Positions 8,129 to 17,623 are shown, counted from the stretch's first letter. The stretch: 64,000 bases of DNA from Desulfatitalea alkaliphila (GCF_022968795.1 NZ_JALJRB010000013.1:1-64000); one strand, 5' to 3'. Numbers and translations are program-made. The notes: a model not told the origin generated them from the letters alone.

Positions 8129-9727
8129 ATGAGTTACCCCAACGCTGCAAACCCCTATGGGTTCGACGATTTTCTCGCATGGCGCGAAAACTGCGATTAC
8201 TACGCGCAAGACCCCTTCGCGCAAAAGGCGGTGCGCGTGTTCACCGGCGCCCATGCCGCCGAGGTCGATGCCGCCGCCCGCGAGATTTCCGGCAAGGTTT
8301 CTTTTCGCTGGCGGAAAATGGCCGAATCCATTGCCTGGCCCGAGAAGCGTCCCTGGATGATGCACTACGACGGCCACGGCAACCGCATCGACCGCATCGT
8401 GCGGCCCCATGAAACCGAGGTGATGGAACAGGAGGTGTTCGGCGAAGCGCTCTTCGCGGACAAGACCCACCCGTGGGTGCGCTTCATCAAGATGTATCTG
8501 ATCTACCAGAACGGCGAAGCCTGCATCTCCTGTCCGTTGACCTGCACTGAAGGGATGGTGGCGGTGCTGGAGCGCTTTGCCGAAACACCCGAGATCCAGT
8601 CCATACTGGCCCACTGCAAGGAGGGCCGGGACGGACGTTTCGGCATCGGCGCCCAATACCTGTCGGAAATCCAGGGCGGCTCGGACGTCAAGGCCAACCT
8701 GCTCGAGGCGCGACAGGAAAACGGCCATTGGCGCCTCTACGGGACCAAGTTCTTCTGCTCGGCCACCCATGCCGACTATGCCATGGTGACGGCCAAGCCC
8801 GCGGGCTCCGAACAGGTCGGCCTATTTGTTATGCCCTCCTGGCTGCCGGGTGACAAGGCGCGCGAGCGGCGCAACCATTTCACCATCGATCGCATCAAGT
8901 GGAAGATGGGCACCAGCGAGCTGACCACCGCGGAGCTGACCCTCGACGGGGCCCTGGCCTACCCGGTGGGGCCGCTGGAACGCGGCCTGGCCAACATGGT
9001 CGGCATCGTGCTCACCTACTCGCGGCTCACCGTCGGTCTGTCCGGCGCCGCCAGCATGATGCGCGCCTGGCGCGAGGCGGCGCGATACTGCGATTTTCGG
9101 GAGGCCTTCGGCTTTCCCATCGGCCGCATGCCCATGGTGGCCGGCCAGTTGGCCACCATCGAAAAGGCCGCCAAACGCACCCTGGCCGGCGCCTTTCGCC
9201 TCAATGCCGACATCCTGTCCTTGCCCGGCGGCCTTGCCGCTGCACCCGATGCACAGGATACCGACGATCTGAAGCAACGGCGCTTCAACATCCGCGAGTT
9301 GATCATGCTCCAGAAAATGGCCACCAGCTTCGATGCCCCCGACGCTCTGCGCCTGGCCATGAGCCTATTCGGCGGGCATGGGGTGATGGAGGATTTTTCC
9401 GCCCTGCCACGCCTTTATCGGGACGCCGCGGTCAACGAACTGTGGGAAGGGCCGCGCAACGTGTTGCTGGCCCAGATTCACAGGGACCTGTTGAGCGCCT
9501 CTTCCTGGTATGCGCCGGAAGTCTTTGTCGCCAACATCCTTGCGGGAGCGCCCGAGGATCTGGTAAAGGAGCTGCAACAGGAGATCAAGGGGATTCTTTC
9601 CGGTCCCGGTCTTTTTGAAATGAGCCCGGACGCATTGGAAGTCTGCGCACGCTGGGATCGGTTCTGCCACCGGCTCTTCCACGCCTATCAAGATGTGGCG
9701 GCCGCCATGGTGGAAAAACAGGGATAA
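8129..9727 (+). CDS. Acyl-CoA dehydrogenase, AidB-like
   Basis: A 532-residue flavoprotein of the acyl-CoA dehydrogenase superfamily, expected to bind FAD and oxidise an acyl-CoA or a related compound. The segment LSEIQGGSDVKANLLEA and the C-terminal NELWEGPRNVLLAQIHRDL match the AidB/IBR3-type branch (EIQGGSD, WEG-N) rather than classical short-chain enzymes; the length, longer than the usual ~380, agrees. AGGAGACGAC precedes ATG 8129. It follows the ligase remnant and precedes a TetR gene. A fatty-acid or aromatic-acid beta-oxidation role is likely; the AidB-like DNA-alkylation role is the alternative. Confidence 0.9.
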   Translation: MSYPNAANPYGFDDFLAWRENCDYYAQDPFAQKAVRVFTGAHAAEVDAAAREISGKVSFRWRKMAESIAWPEKRPWMMHYDGHGNRIDRIVRPHETEVMEQEVFGEALFADKTHPWVRFIKMYLIYQNGEACISCPLTCTEGMVAVLERFAETPEIQSILAHCKEGRDGRFGIGAQYLSEIQGGSDVKANLLEARQENGHWRLYGTKFFCSATHADYAMVTAKPAGSEQVGLFVMPSWLPGDKARERRNHFTIDRIKWKMGTSELTTAELTLDGALAYPVGPLERGLANMVGIVLTYSRLTVGLSGAASMMRAWREAARYCDFREAFGFPIGRMPMVAGQLATIEKAAKRTLAGAFRLNADILSLPGGLAAAPDAQDTDDLKQRRFNIRELIMLQKMATSFDAPDALRLAMSLFGGHGVMEDFSALPRLYRDAAVNELWEGPRNVLLAQIHRDLLSASSWYAPEVFVANILAGAPEDLVKELQQEIKGILSGPGLFEMSPDALEVCARWDRFCHRLFHAYQDVAAAMVEKQG

Positions 9728-9821
9728 TGAAACAGACATAATAATGGGGGCAGGGACCGGAACAAACAGGCCACGTCCTGTCCGGACCGCCCTCACGACA
9801 ACCCATAGAACGCATGCCGAC

Positions 9822-10460
9822 ATGACAACCGCAGTCACCACATTCGCTCATCTGCGCAAAAAGGAGCGCCGGGAACGTCAGCAAATCATCATCGCCGCTG
9901 CCGAACGGGTCTACAGCCACAAACCTTTCGAGACGGTGAGCATGCGCGATATCGCCAAAGAAGCCGGTATCGCTGTTTCTTCTCTGTACCGGTATTTTCC
10001 GGACCAGCAGACCCTTTTTGTGGAAGCGTTCGTAGTCGGCACCCGGCAGATTATCGCGCGCGTGGACGCGCGTATTTCAAAGGGCGAGATCACCAATCTC
10101 ACCGCCTTCGGCCACGAATTCATTTCCTTTCTAGCCGAAAACGATCACTATTTCCGAATGATGACCCACTTTATGCTCGACGGTCGTTTGAGCGGTAAAC
10201 CACTGGAAAAACTCAACACAGCCGCTCGCTCCGTCCTGGACCTGTTCGAACGTGTCCTGGGCCATTGCGGTGCCGGCCGCCACAAACGTGCTCTGGCCCA
10301 TACCTATTTCGCCGCGTTGAACGGCATACTCATCACCTTCCGCAATTATCCCGGCCGCGACAGCGCCGAAGTCCGCCGCCACATGGAAAGCATCGCCAAG
10401 ATGATGGCCGAGGCCGTGGAGAGCTACGGCCGGTTGCCGCAGGACGATCAAGAAGCTTGA
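9822..10460 (+). CDS. TetR/AcrR family transcriptional regulator
   Basis: A 212-residue repressor. The N-terminal HTH is classical: RQQIIIAAAERVYSHKPFET followed by VSMRDIAKEAGIAVSSLYRY and FPDQQTLFVEAF. The C-terminal ligand-binding part is not assignable to a subclass. ATG 9822 gives the expected N-terminus; an in-frame ATG at 9744 would add a non-conserved leader. It lies 94 bases downstream of the acyl-CoA dehydrogenase on the same strand and probably controls that unit, perhaps through the inverted repeat at 7768-7798, sensing an acyl-CoA (inference). Confidence 0.9.
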   Translation: MTTAVTTFAHLRKKERRERQQIIIAAAERVYSHKPFETVSMRDIAKEAGIAVSSLYRYFPDQQTLFVEAFVVGTRQIIARVDARISKGEITNLTAFGHEFISFLAENDHYFRMMTHFMLDGRLSGKPLEKLNTAARSVLDLFERVLGHCGAGRHKRALAHTYFAALNGILITFRNYPGRDSAEVRRHMESIAKMMAEAVESYGRLPQDDQEA

Positions 10461-10988
10461 ACGGTGGGGGTTCCGTAAGTAACATCCGCCCAGATCATTG
10501 CCCACTAAGGGCTTGCGAAAAGACTAGTTGGCATTTCAAGCGGCCGGATTCGGGTCGGATGGGTTTGCTCAGCGGATGCTAAACCGGAGGCACTGCGCGC
10601 TATTCCGCGCTGCGACCGCGTCTACAAAATGGCCCCGGTATGAACCGCGCTGTTCTCGATGAATAATCCTCAAGAAATCAAGCCACCGGCCGATGACAGA
10701 CCAAATCACGGATACATCGAGCCGGGGTTCAGGTGAAGCGAGGTACCACCACATTTGAAGCCGCCATGCGGCCAGGCGCCTTGGAAGGTCATGCGGCGCG
10801 CACTACTTTGCAAACCGTCAGAGCAGTCAATATCATTGCGTCTCGCGTCTTTTTTCATCCCGAAAACAGAATCAAGCCTGTCAATGCCGCCGCCGTCGGG
10901 GGTTGCGCCGCCGAGCGGCCTATCCATAAAATCGCCGCGGCGGAAAAACCGGCGGGACAATTGACCCCATCCGACAAAGTGGGGTGGT
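10461..10988. other. Non-coding stretch with a dispersed repeat and a palindrome
   Basis: There is no convincing gene in these 528 bases. It holds one copy of a dispersed repeat (10531-10598, annotated separately), a lone CGTAAGTAAC at 10474 resembling half of the prophage motif, and an inverted repeat ACCCCA/TGGGGT at 10964-10985 with a 10-base loop directly in front of the WYL regulator gene, which could be its operator. Confidence 0.5.
10531..10598 (+). repeat. Dispersed repeat, copy 1
   Basis: About 68 bases beginning GCATTTCAAGCGGCCGGATT and ending GGCACTGCGC match, at roughly 85% by eye, the reverse complement of 28733-28799. Shared landmarks are CATTTCA, CGGGTCGG, GGTTTG-TCAGCGGAT and AACCGGAGGCA. 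Both copies are intergenic and next to genes of unrelated function. The nature of the element is unknown; it may be a host-specific REP-like or remnant insertion element. Confidence 0.6.
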
Positions 10989-12038
10989 ATGCTGCGGGGT
11001 ATGATGAGAGGTGATCAACTATCCAGACAGTGGCGCGTCCTGCGACAACTGGAGTCGGCCAAAAACGGAATGACCGCCGCCCGGATCGCGGAAACCAGCG
11101 CGGTGTCCCTGCGCACCGCCTACCGGGACCTCTATGACCTGCAACTGGCCGGCTTTCCGCTCTACACCGAAAAAGAGGGCAAGGCCAGCCGCTGGCGTCT
11201 CATGGAGGATTACCGCTTCAAGATCCCCGAGCCCTTCACCCTGACCGAACTGCTCTGTTTGCACCTGGGCGGCGATCTGCTCGATGTGTTCCAGGGAACC
11301 GTTTTTCAGTCCTCCCAGCAAAGCGTGCTGGAAAAGATCCGGGCCATGCTGCCGCCCGAAACCCTGGCCTACCTGGACCGCATCCGCGCCGCCTACCGGA
11401 TGGGCGGCGGCCCATGCAAGAACTACGGCCGCTTTTCCGAGGTGATCGGCCGGATCAACCAGGCGGTCGCCGACGGAAGAACATTGGAACTGGGCTACTG
11501 GTCCCTGCGCAGCAACCAGCGCACCAGCCGGCGGGTGGATCCTTACAAGATCTGGTTCTACGACGACACCATCTACCTGATCGGCCACTGCCACCTGCGC
11601 GACGAGGTGCGCACCTTTGTCGTGGACCGGATCAACATGCTGCACCTGACCGATGACCGCTTCGAAATCCCGGCGGATTTTTCCTTCGACGCCTACATCC
11701 GCAACAGCTTCAAGGTGATGCAGGAGGCGTTGCAGGCGGTGATCATCCGCATCAGCCCGGCGTGGGCCCGCTGGGTGGAAGAAAAGGTGTGGCACAAGAG
11801 CCAGCAGATTCAAAAGCTGATCGACGGCGGCATCGAGATCAGCTTCAGCGTAGCCGGCCTGGACGAGATCCGCCAGTGGGTCTTGAGCCTCGGCCCCGAA
11901 GCGGTGGTGCTGGCGCCGGAGGAGTTGAAGCAGGATGTGCGGCAGAGTTTGCAGCAGGCGCTGGAGCAATACGGCGGTGCGCTGGAAGAGGCTTCGGAAC
12001 CGGCGATTTCCGGGCGGAAATCGCGTGTTGCATCCTGA
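10989..12038 (+). CDS. HTH/WYL-domain transcriptional regulator
   Basis: A 349-residue regulator: an N-terminal winged HTH (AARIAETSAVSLRTAYRDLY, residues ~27-60) and a WYL ligand-sensing domain around residues 150-215 (LELGYWSLRSNQ, RRVDPYKIWFYDDTIYLIGH), with a C-terminal WCX-like part. Such proteins sense nucleic acids or nucleotides, and several (BrxR/CapW type) repress phage-defence operons. ATG codons at 10989, 11001 and 11004 are possible starts. It heads a same-strand series (12.1-15.4 kb) that includes a nuclease-like protein and a DISARM-type helicase remnant, so control of a defence island is plausible (inference). Confidence 0.88.
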   Translation: MLRGMMRGDQLSRQWRVLRQLESAKNGMTAARIAETSAVSLRTAYRDLYDLQLAGFPLYTEKEGKASRWRLMEDYRFKIPEPFTLTELLCLHLGGDLLDVFQGTVFQSSQQSVLEKIRAMLPPETLAYLDRIRAAYRMGGGPCKNYGRFSEVIGRINQAVADGRTLELGYWSLRSNQRTSRRVDPYKIWFYDDTIYLIGHCHLRDEVRTFVVDRINMLHLTDDRFEIPADFSFDAYIRNSFKVMQEALQAVIIRISPAWARWVEEKVWHKSQQIQKLIDGGIEISFSVAGLDEIRQWVLSLGPEAVVLAPEELKQDVRQSLQQALEQYGGALEEASEPAISGRKSRVAS

Positions 12039-12109
12039 CCGAGGCTGCGGTCCGGCGCTGATCGATTTAATGATGGTCCGACAATTCAAGCTTGGAGAAA
12101 ATACGATTG

Positions 12110-12724
12110 ATGACCGAGGCGGAAATCGCGGATTGGGTGCGCTCGCTATCCAAAAATGAACGGCTGATCCTTGCCACATACGAAGGCGGCACGTGCATGC
12201 CCGAAAGCATGCAGCGCTATTGGAACCCCAAGGCCCTGGAGAGTTTGGTGATGCAGGATGTCATCCGGTGGACCATGGCCGGGTATGAACTCACGGAAGA
12301 CGGGGTGTTGCTTGCAGGGTTCATCCAACAGAAGGAGGCGCAACGCAATCAACGCACGGCCCCGGTCGGCAAGAATGACAAAACCGCGACCGGCAAGCAG
12401 GTTCGATTCGGTGAGCCGTGCCCGATTTGCGAAACGGAGATCGTCAAGATTAAGCGTGAAACGCTGCAACACATCATCGACTTTCTTGCACCGAAGTTTC
12501 ATTCGGTCAGTCAAAGGCGAATAAAAGGGAAAAGCGCCTTTATTCCGATATGCCCTGAATGCGATGCGTATGCGCTAGGAATCGAATTTGCCAAAGGGTT
12601 TCCCTTCATTATGAAAAACGGGCAAGAATCTGAAATTCAGCGCATTGTACATTTGCTTTGGGTAACAGGAAAACCTTTTCGATCGATGGGTATCGAGAAT
12701 GGATGTATTAATTCGGAAGAGTAA
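12110..12724 (+). CDS. Unrecognised Cys4-containing protein
   Basis: A 204-residue protein I do not recognise. It begins TEAEIADWVRSLSKNERLIL, has a probable winged-helix-like N-terminal half, and carries CPICE at about residue 106 and CPECDAY at about residue 150, a likely zinc ribbon. The predicted start ATG 12110 follows GGAG at 12095; an in-frame TTG at 12092 is an alternative. It sits between the WYL regulator and the DUF4268 protein, same strand. GC falls steadily through this gene, suggesting foreign origin of the 12.4-13.8 kb segment. Confidence 0.6.
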   Translation: MTEAEIADWVRSLSKNERLILATYEGGTCMPESMQRYWNPKALESLVMQDVIRWTMAGYELTEDGVLLAGFIQQKEAQRNQRTAPVGKNDKTATGKQVRFGEPCPICETEIVKIKRETLQHIIDFLAPKFHSVSQRRIKGKSAFIPICPECDAYALGIEFAKGFPFIMKNGQESEIQRIVHLLWVTGKPFRSMGIENGCINSEE

Positions 12725-12783
12725 TAAAGAATAGCATAATAGGCCATATTACAGATCTTTCAAACGCAAAGGAATCATTGACA

Positions 12784-13779
12784 ATGAATCAAGTTGGCAC
12801 ATTGAGCAAAGTGGATGATTTGAAAACCGTATGGGAACACGAAGCCAGGGATTTCACAACTTGGTTGGCGAACAACTTGGAACTTCTGGGTGAAGAAATC
12901 GGTATTGATCTCGAACATCGCTGTAATGAATACACCGTCGGTAAATTCAGATTGGACATTTTGGCCCATGACTTGACCAATGATAGACCGGTGGCTATTG
13001 AGAATCAATTGGAAGTCACAGACCACAGCCACCTTGGACAATTGTTGACCTATCTGGCCCAATTCCCAAAAACGGGAATCGGAATATGGATCAGCAAGCG
13101 GATGCGGGACGAACACATTGCGGCGCTTGAGTGGCTGAACAATCAATCCAAGGATGGATGGTCATTTTTTGGCGTGGAGGTTAAGTTGTTTAAGGTCGAT
13201 AATTCCTTGCCGGCCCCATATTTTGATATTATCGTAAAACCAAACGATTATACGAAAAATCGTACTCGCGGAGACGGGAGTGCGCCATCGCAAAAATTGC
13301 TCGCTTACCAGAATTTTTGGCAGAATCTATTGGATACATTCAAAAGCAAATACCCTGGCATCACGAACGCTTCAAAAGGTCCGACACAAAATTGGTGCGC
13401 CATTCCTAGCGGATATGGCGGGCTTGCATTTCAATGGGCATTTAAAAGTATGAGCCGCTTCGTTATCGAGCTTTACATTGATTTTGCAAACGATCAGGGT
13501 CATCGCAGTGAAAAGAATGAAGTTTTTTTTCGTTTGATTTCAGAAAAACGCGAAGAAATCGAACATGCCATGCAAACCAAATTAAAATGGGAGCAGTTGC
13601 CAGCGGCTGTGTCATGCAGAATTGAACTGGAACGCGACGGCGTTAATATCGAATCGTTGCCGGAAGACCTGACCGGATACGCGATCGATAAAATGGCGCT
13701 ATTCAGAAGTATATTACTTGAACATATCAAGCCCGTCATGGATGTCATGAAACAAGAGCTTTCGTTCAGTCCTGAATAG
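12784..13779 (+). CDS. DUF4268 protein with nuclease-like N-terminus
   Basis: A 331-residue protein. The N-terminal ~150 residues contain GKFRLDILAHDL followed by RPVAIENQLE, a D...E-x-Q pattern typical of PD-(D/E)XK-type folds, then DHSHLGQLLTYLAQF. The C-terminal part (FWQNLLDTFKSKYP onwards, FVIELYIDF) resembles DUF4268, which is often found with restriction-like proteins. ATG 12784 follows AAAGGAA. The gene is AT-richer than its neighbours, which suggests recent acquisition. A likely role is DNA recognition or cleavage in a defence context; no partner methylase is present. Confidence 0.8.
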   Translation: MNQVGTLSKVDDLKTVWEHEARDFTTWLANNLELLGEEIGIDLEHRCNEYTVGKFRLDILAHDLTNDRPVAIENQLEVTDHSHLGQLLTYLAQFPKTGIGIWISKRMRDEHIAALEWLNNQSKDGWSFFGVEVKLFKVDNSLPAPYFDIIVKPNDYTKNRTRGDGSAPSQKLLAYQNFWQNLLDTFKSKYPGITNASKGPTQNWCAIPSGYGGLAFQWAFKSMSRFVIELYIDFANDQGHRSEKNEVFFRLISEKREEIEHAMQTKLKWEQLPAAVSCRIELERDGVNIESLPEDLTGYAIDKMALFRSILLEHIKPVMDVMKQELSFSPE

Positions 13780-13797
13780 TTCTCCAAGGCGTTTGTA

Positions 13798-13842
13798 CAT
13801 GAGCCTACGATACCCATAGTCTATGGGTATCGCAGGCTCATG
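13798..13842. repeat. Near-perfect 45-base palindrome
   Basis: Two 22-base arms (CATGAGCCTACGATACCCAT.. and its complement) meet with a single central T and one A/C mismatch. It lies 18 bases after the DUF4268 stop. There is no U-tract downstream, so it may be a 3'-end stabiliser, a bidirectional terminator or a recombination scar. The following bases to 14059 show no recognisable gene. Confidence 0.7.
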
Positions 13843-14059
13843 TCGAATAATAATGGTCACTCTGAAGGATGGCTGTTCCGAGGTCGACAAAAACACCTAT
13901 ACGGTGTATGAGTGCACTTCAGGCCTATTTCAGGCCGCACCACCATCCCCGAGTGCCGCGATGCGCAGCACATGAGAAGACGCGACAGCGCCCTGTTGTG
14001 CACGATCATCGCTCTGAGAGTGGACTGCCATGATGCTCCGTTTCACCTAAACCTGTGGC

Positions 14060-15354
14060 ATGAAGAAACTGGACATGAGTTTCACGGAGAGCGTTTCATC
14101 CAACCCACGTTTCGGCATGTTCGCCACAGTTCGCAACCGGCGCGGCGTAATCGCGGCGGTTGCGCCGTTTGACGGAAACCAAGGCCGGTTGCATCTGGTC
14201 GACATCGACTACAAGGATGATCAACGTCCGTCTTCCGAACAGCTTCTCTGGGAATTGGAGTCCCGGCGAACCCTTCTGGAACCGACGGCCCTTCCAGCTA
14301 TCCATTCTGCGGATCCCATGCCCTGCCAGGATCTCGACGCGCTGTTGCGGGCTGCTCGTTGGACCGCCACAATCCACTTTGTCGATCCTGACGGCCGGCA
14401 TGCACGAGCACCGATTTCAAGCCCCTTTCATGGGGCGGTCCAGGTCGAGGACTTTCAGCTGGTGCCGTTGCTAAAGGCATTGCTCATGCCCCGGGTCAAC
14501 CTGCTCATTGCCGATGACGTAGGGCTCGGCAAGACCATCGAGGCCGGATTGATCCTCAGTGAACTGTTGATTCGCCCGCGGATACAACGGGTCTTGATTC
14601 TGACCCCGGCCTCCCTGCGCCTGCAATGGCGTGATGAAATGTGGGAAAAATTCGCTTTGAACTTCAATCTGGTGGACCGGGCGGAGACCCACCATCTGCG
14701 CAAACGGCTGGGCATGGATGCCAACCCCTGGCGCGCGTACAGCCGCATCATTGCTTCCTATCACTATTTGCGCCAGGAGGATGTACTCAAGCAGTTCCTT
14801 TCCGCTTGCCGGACCCCGGAAGGCTCGCCGCACCTGCCCTGGAACCTGCTCATCGTGGGTGAATGTCACAATCTGATGCCGTCCGCCTTTGGCGATGACA
14901 GCGACTTGTGCCGCATGCTGCGCCTGCTGGCCCCCCAGTTCGAACACCGGCTCTTTCTGAGTGCGACTCCCCCCACAACGGGCACACCCGCTGTTTCACC
15001 GGGCTGCTGGAGATCCTCGACCCGGTGCGGTTCAGCCAGACCGACAACCTTAAGCCGGCGGAACGCAAACAGGTGGAGCAGATTGTGCTGCGCCGGCTCA
15101 AGCGGGACATCAACGCCCGCACCCAGCCGCCCAAGTTTTGCACCCGCCATGCCCCCAAGGCGCTTTCTCTGGACCTGGATCCCAGGGAGATCGAATTGAG
15201 TCGGGCCTTTGACGCCTTCCGCACCGCTATCCGGAAACGCATCGTCGCGGAAAGGGGGGGACGTACTAAGATATACAGTTATCGACCTCGAGGTCCATTC
15301 CTACTACAAATCCCGTATGCCAAGAGAAGCCCGCATAGATGCTCCCGGGGATAG
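14060..15354 (+). pseudogene. drmD: DrmD-type (DISARM) SNF2 helicase, frameshifted and truncated
   Basis: The first 310 codons read as the N-terminus of a DISARM SNF2-like helicase: RNRRGVIAAVAPFDG, LEPTALP, SSPFHGAVQVEDFQLVPLLK, motif I ADDVGLGKTIEAGLIL, SYHYLRQEDVLKQF, RLFLSATP. At a run of six C (14969-14974) the frame shifts; the next frame continues exactly with HNGHTRCFTGLLEILDPVRF, RRLKRDINART and FDAFRTAIRKRIV, then homology stops near 15255. Motif II is degraded: VGECHNL replaces VDEAHNL (14857-14868). Over half of the usual ~1000-residue protein is missing. No drmA, drmB, drmC or methylase gene is present. A single frameshift could be a sequencing error, but the motif loss and truncation indicate real decay. 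Confidence 0.85.
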
Positions 15355-15700
15355 CGCCGGCTGATGACCGGTACAGTAAGTAGCCCCCGGCCTTGTCGAT
15401 GAGCAATAAGCCCAGCCCCCTTATGCCTGGCAAGATCACATCGGCCGGCGCTTTGAAAAATTGCAGCCGGAACAGGCTATGGGCGGGAGCATTGTCCTCG
15501 CCGAGGATCCTTTCTGTGAGAACCTGCTTTTACATATCGCCGGAATTGACACCAAATTCGATACAGGTTTTTTGGAAATGGGCATTATTAGATTAGCGAT
15601 AAGCTGCTCGACCTTCAAGGACCATTCATGTATAAAATGGTGGCAATCTGAGCTTCTTTTCCAACCAGCGAATTCAGTTGCAAGCACATGCAGCTGCTGA
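15355..15700 (+). other. Junction zone with an unrecognised coding remnant
   Basis: After the drmD remnant the sequence is a mosaic. A plus-strand frame following a TAA near 15404 reads QDHIGRRFEKLQPEQAMGGS and then IVLAEDPFCENLLLHIAGID before losing coding character. I do not recognise it; it could be a decayed defence or DNA-modification gene. GC drops from ~60% to ~45% across this zone, which therefore marks the boundary between the GC-rich island and the acquired metabolic block. Confidence 0.35.
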
Positions 15701-16457
15701 TTGTTCTATCATGATGTAGATCGGAAAATTGAAAAGCGATAGAAGTTGGTTTTCTTCTTGTCGTTGCGGATCTGCATAAATGACGTACGTCCCCCGTACG
15801 TCCGTCCCCCGTACGTCCCCCGTACGCCCCGTACGTCCCCCGTACGCCCGTCCCCCATACGCCTCCATTCGTTTCCGGCTCCAGCTGCTGGATCGTCTTA
15901 GGCGTTCTGGCGAATCTGCTGCTGCCGTGGGTGCTGAAAGGCACAATGGTTTTTCCAGCGAAGTCGTATCCCTCAAAGAAGGTATACAGAATCATGGGCA
16001 TATCGCGCCACCAGATGGGATAGCCGATGAAGACCGTGTCGTACTGCGCGAAGTTTTCAATCTGCTCCGCAATGGCTGGGAGGGCGTTTGCATCCTTTTC
16101 GTCCTCTGCCAGATCGACCAGTGTCGCATGATTGGTGGGATAGGGGGTCACCGGCTCGATGCGGAAGATGTCCGCCCCAGTGGTCTTCTGAATTACATAG
16201 GCCATGTACTGGGTGTTGCCCAACACCTTGCCGTCGATAACCACGACGCTGTTGTCCTCATCGGTGGTCATTTTGTTGGGGTCGGTGGTCTCCGGCATGG
16301 AGAAGTAGACAATCAAGGTTTTCTTTCCAGAAACAGTTGTGAGGCTTTCTGGATTGCTTTTTAGTTCAGTCTCGTTTCCCTTTGCTTCTTTGCCGAAGCC
16401 GATGGTGCTACACGCCAACGCAGCGAGGATCACAGTTGTAAACAAGATCGTTTTCAT
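15615..16457 (-). pseudogene. Secreted flavodoxin-like protein with scrambled C-terminus
   Basis: The N-terminal ~200 residues are a normal exported flavodoxin: signal peptide (MKTILFTTVILAALACSTIG), KTLIVYFSMPETTDPN, TGADIFRIEPVTPYP, YDTVFIGYPIWWRDMP and IVPFSTHGSSRFART. After TIQQLEPE the expected C-terminal helix (usually ...VSRNDV...) is replaced by a Gly/Thr/Arg tail encoded by the CGTACG repeat and then by unrelated sequence. FMN-binding residues of the first two loops are kept, but the last strand and helix are lost. The start overlaps the stop of the upstream CMD-cupin gene, so it was the last gene of that operon. Confidence 0.75.
15783..15864. repeat. Degenerate CGTACGTCCCC tandem repeat
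   Basis: Seven to eight imperfect units of the type (C)GTACG(T)CCCCC, some with an extra CCGT, lie head to tail inside the 3' part of the flavodoxin reading frame, where they encode a nonsense Gly-Thr-Arg-rich tail. The repeat replaces the conserved flavodoxin C-terminus, so repeat expansion or insertion coincides with gene loss. Confidence 0.75.
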
Positions 16458-17623
16458 GGTTTTTCTTCCTCGTTTTTAAAGGATGACCTGCTGGCGTATT
16501 GCTCATCGCTGACATGTTCCATCCACTCCACGGTAGAACCATTCATGGGATCGGAAATTGCCACATGCGACATAGGGCTATCCGGCGCAGCACCGTGCCA
16601 ATGGCGCTCATTTGCTGGAATCCAGACCACGTCTCCTGGCAGAATTTCCTGTATGGCATCTCCTTCAGATTGCACCAGTCCCCGCCCGGAAATAACGATC
16701 AAAGTCTGTCCGAAAGGATGGGTATGCCATGCGGTGCGTGCCCTGGGTTCGAAATTCACGATTCCGCCGCGATAGCTGTCAGATGTTTCTGAAGAAAACC
16801 TCGATTCGACAGTGACATTGCCGGTGAAATAATCCTCCGAGCCTTTTGTCGGTGCTTGATTTTTGATGACCTTGACGGATGGATTCCGACTCTCAGGAAG
16901 GTTGATACCCAGGAGATCGTTGAGTGTGTCAGCGGCTCTTTGAGCTGTCTCTACACTGACTTTTTGTTCCAGCACTTGGATAAAATCAGCGAGCTGGGAT
17001 TTGCTCCACCCTACGTTCATGGAAACTCCGAAATGGGATCGTAGCTGGGGTTCTGTCCCTGTCTTCGCGGCCAGAATACTGATAGTCACCAGTTGACGTT
17101 CCTGATGTGTGAGAACATCTCTGACAAAAATCTCGGCAAACAGGTGCTCCACTAAAAACTGATCAATAACGGGCGTAAATACCGCATACCCGCTGGTACG
17201 GTTTGAAATATCCCTACCGACAAGGGCGTTCCGAACCTGATGGCCATAGGCATTTCGATCAAAATCGGCAGGCAAGGGACTTGCTTCTTTACCTGGGGTG
17301 TCGCTTATTCCCTGCTCCCGGCGCTGATCCAGCACCGCCATAAAGGTATTGATGCCGTTAAGGGCGCGGGGGAAACCGGCATAGGCATAGGAGTGCACCA
17401 GTATTTCCTTGATTTCATTAATTGTCAGACCGGCGTTCAACCCCTCAGTAAGGGCGGTTTCCAGCTGCGGTAAATTTCCCGTTGCCGTGAAAGCGGCGAT
17501 GGGAATGATTCCTTTCTCTTTGGTGGTCAAGGTTTTGTTTTCATCAGCCTGTGCTTGAGAAAAGCTCACAATAGAGACCAGTACAATCATCAATGTCGTG
17601 ATAGTTTTTGCGTATTTTTTCAT
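16454..17623 (-). CDS. Exported carboxymuconolactone decarboxylase-like/cupin fusion
   Basis: A 389-residue protein with a signal peptide (KTITTLMIVLVSIVSFSQAQ), two CMD-like helical domains (residues ~35-125, LTINEIKEILVHSYAYAGFP; and ~140-240, LTHQERQLVTISILA) and a C-terminal cupin (~275-370) with metal ligands in WHTHPFGQTL and ANERHWHGA. CMD domains of the AhpD type carry CxxC; here no Cys pair is visible, so peroxidase activity is unlikely. It is probably a periplasmic decarboxylase or isomerase-like enzyme. It lies in a minus-strand block of hydrolases and reductases likely under the divergent AraC regulator. Confidence 0.85.
   Translation of the reverse strand: MKKYAKTITTLMIVLVSIVSFSQAQADENKTLTTKEKGIIPIAAFTATGNLPQLETALTEGLNAGLTINEIKEILVHSYAYAGFPRALNGINTFMAVLDQRREQGISDTPGKEASPLPADFDRNAYGHQVRNALVGRDISNRTSGYAVFTPVIDQFLVEHLFAEIFVRDVLTHQERQLVTISILAAKTGTEPQLRSHFGVSMNVGWSKSQLADFIQVLEQKVSVETAQRAADTLNDLLGINLPESRNPSVKVIKNQAPTKGSEDYFTGNVTVESRFSSETSDSYRGGIVNFEPRARTAWHTHPFGQTLIVISGRGLVQSEGDAIQEILPGDVVWIPANERHWHGAAPDSPMSHVAISDPMNGSTVEWMEHVSDEQYASRSSFKNEEEKP

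Noticed and set aside
8129-9727. Calling the dehydrogenase a true AidB DNA-alkylation response protein
   Set aside because: Only branch-level motifs match; the operon with an acyl-CoA ligase remnant and a TetR gene points to acyl-CoA metabolism.
10474-10483. A fifth copy of the phage promoter motif (CGTAAGTAAC)
   Set aside because: The upstream CCGAC half is missing at the fixed 16-base spacing, the first base differs, and no phage gene follows.
14060-15354. A functional DISARM system
   Set aside because: The only drm-like gene is truncated, frameshifted and has a mutated DEAH box; no methylase, drmA or drmB is present.
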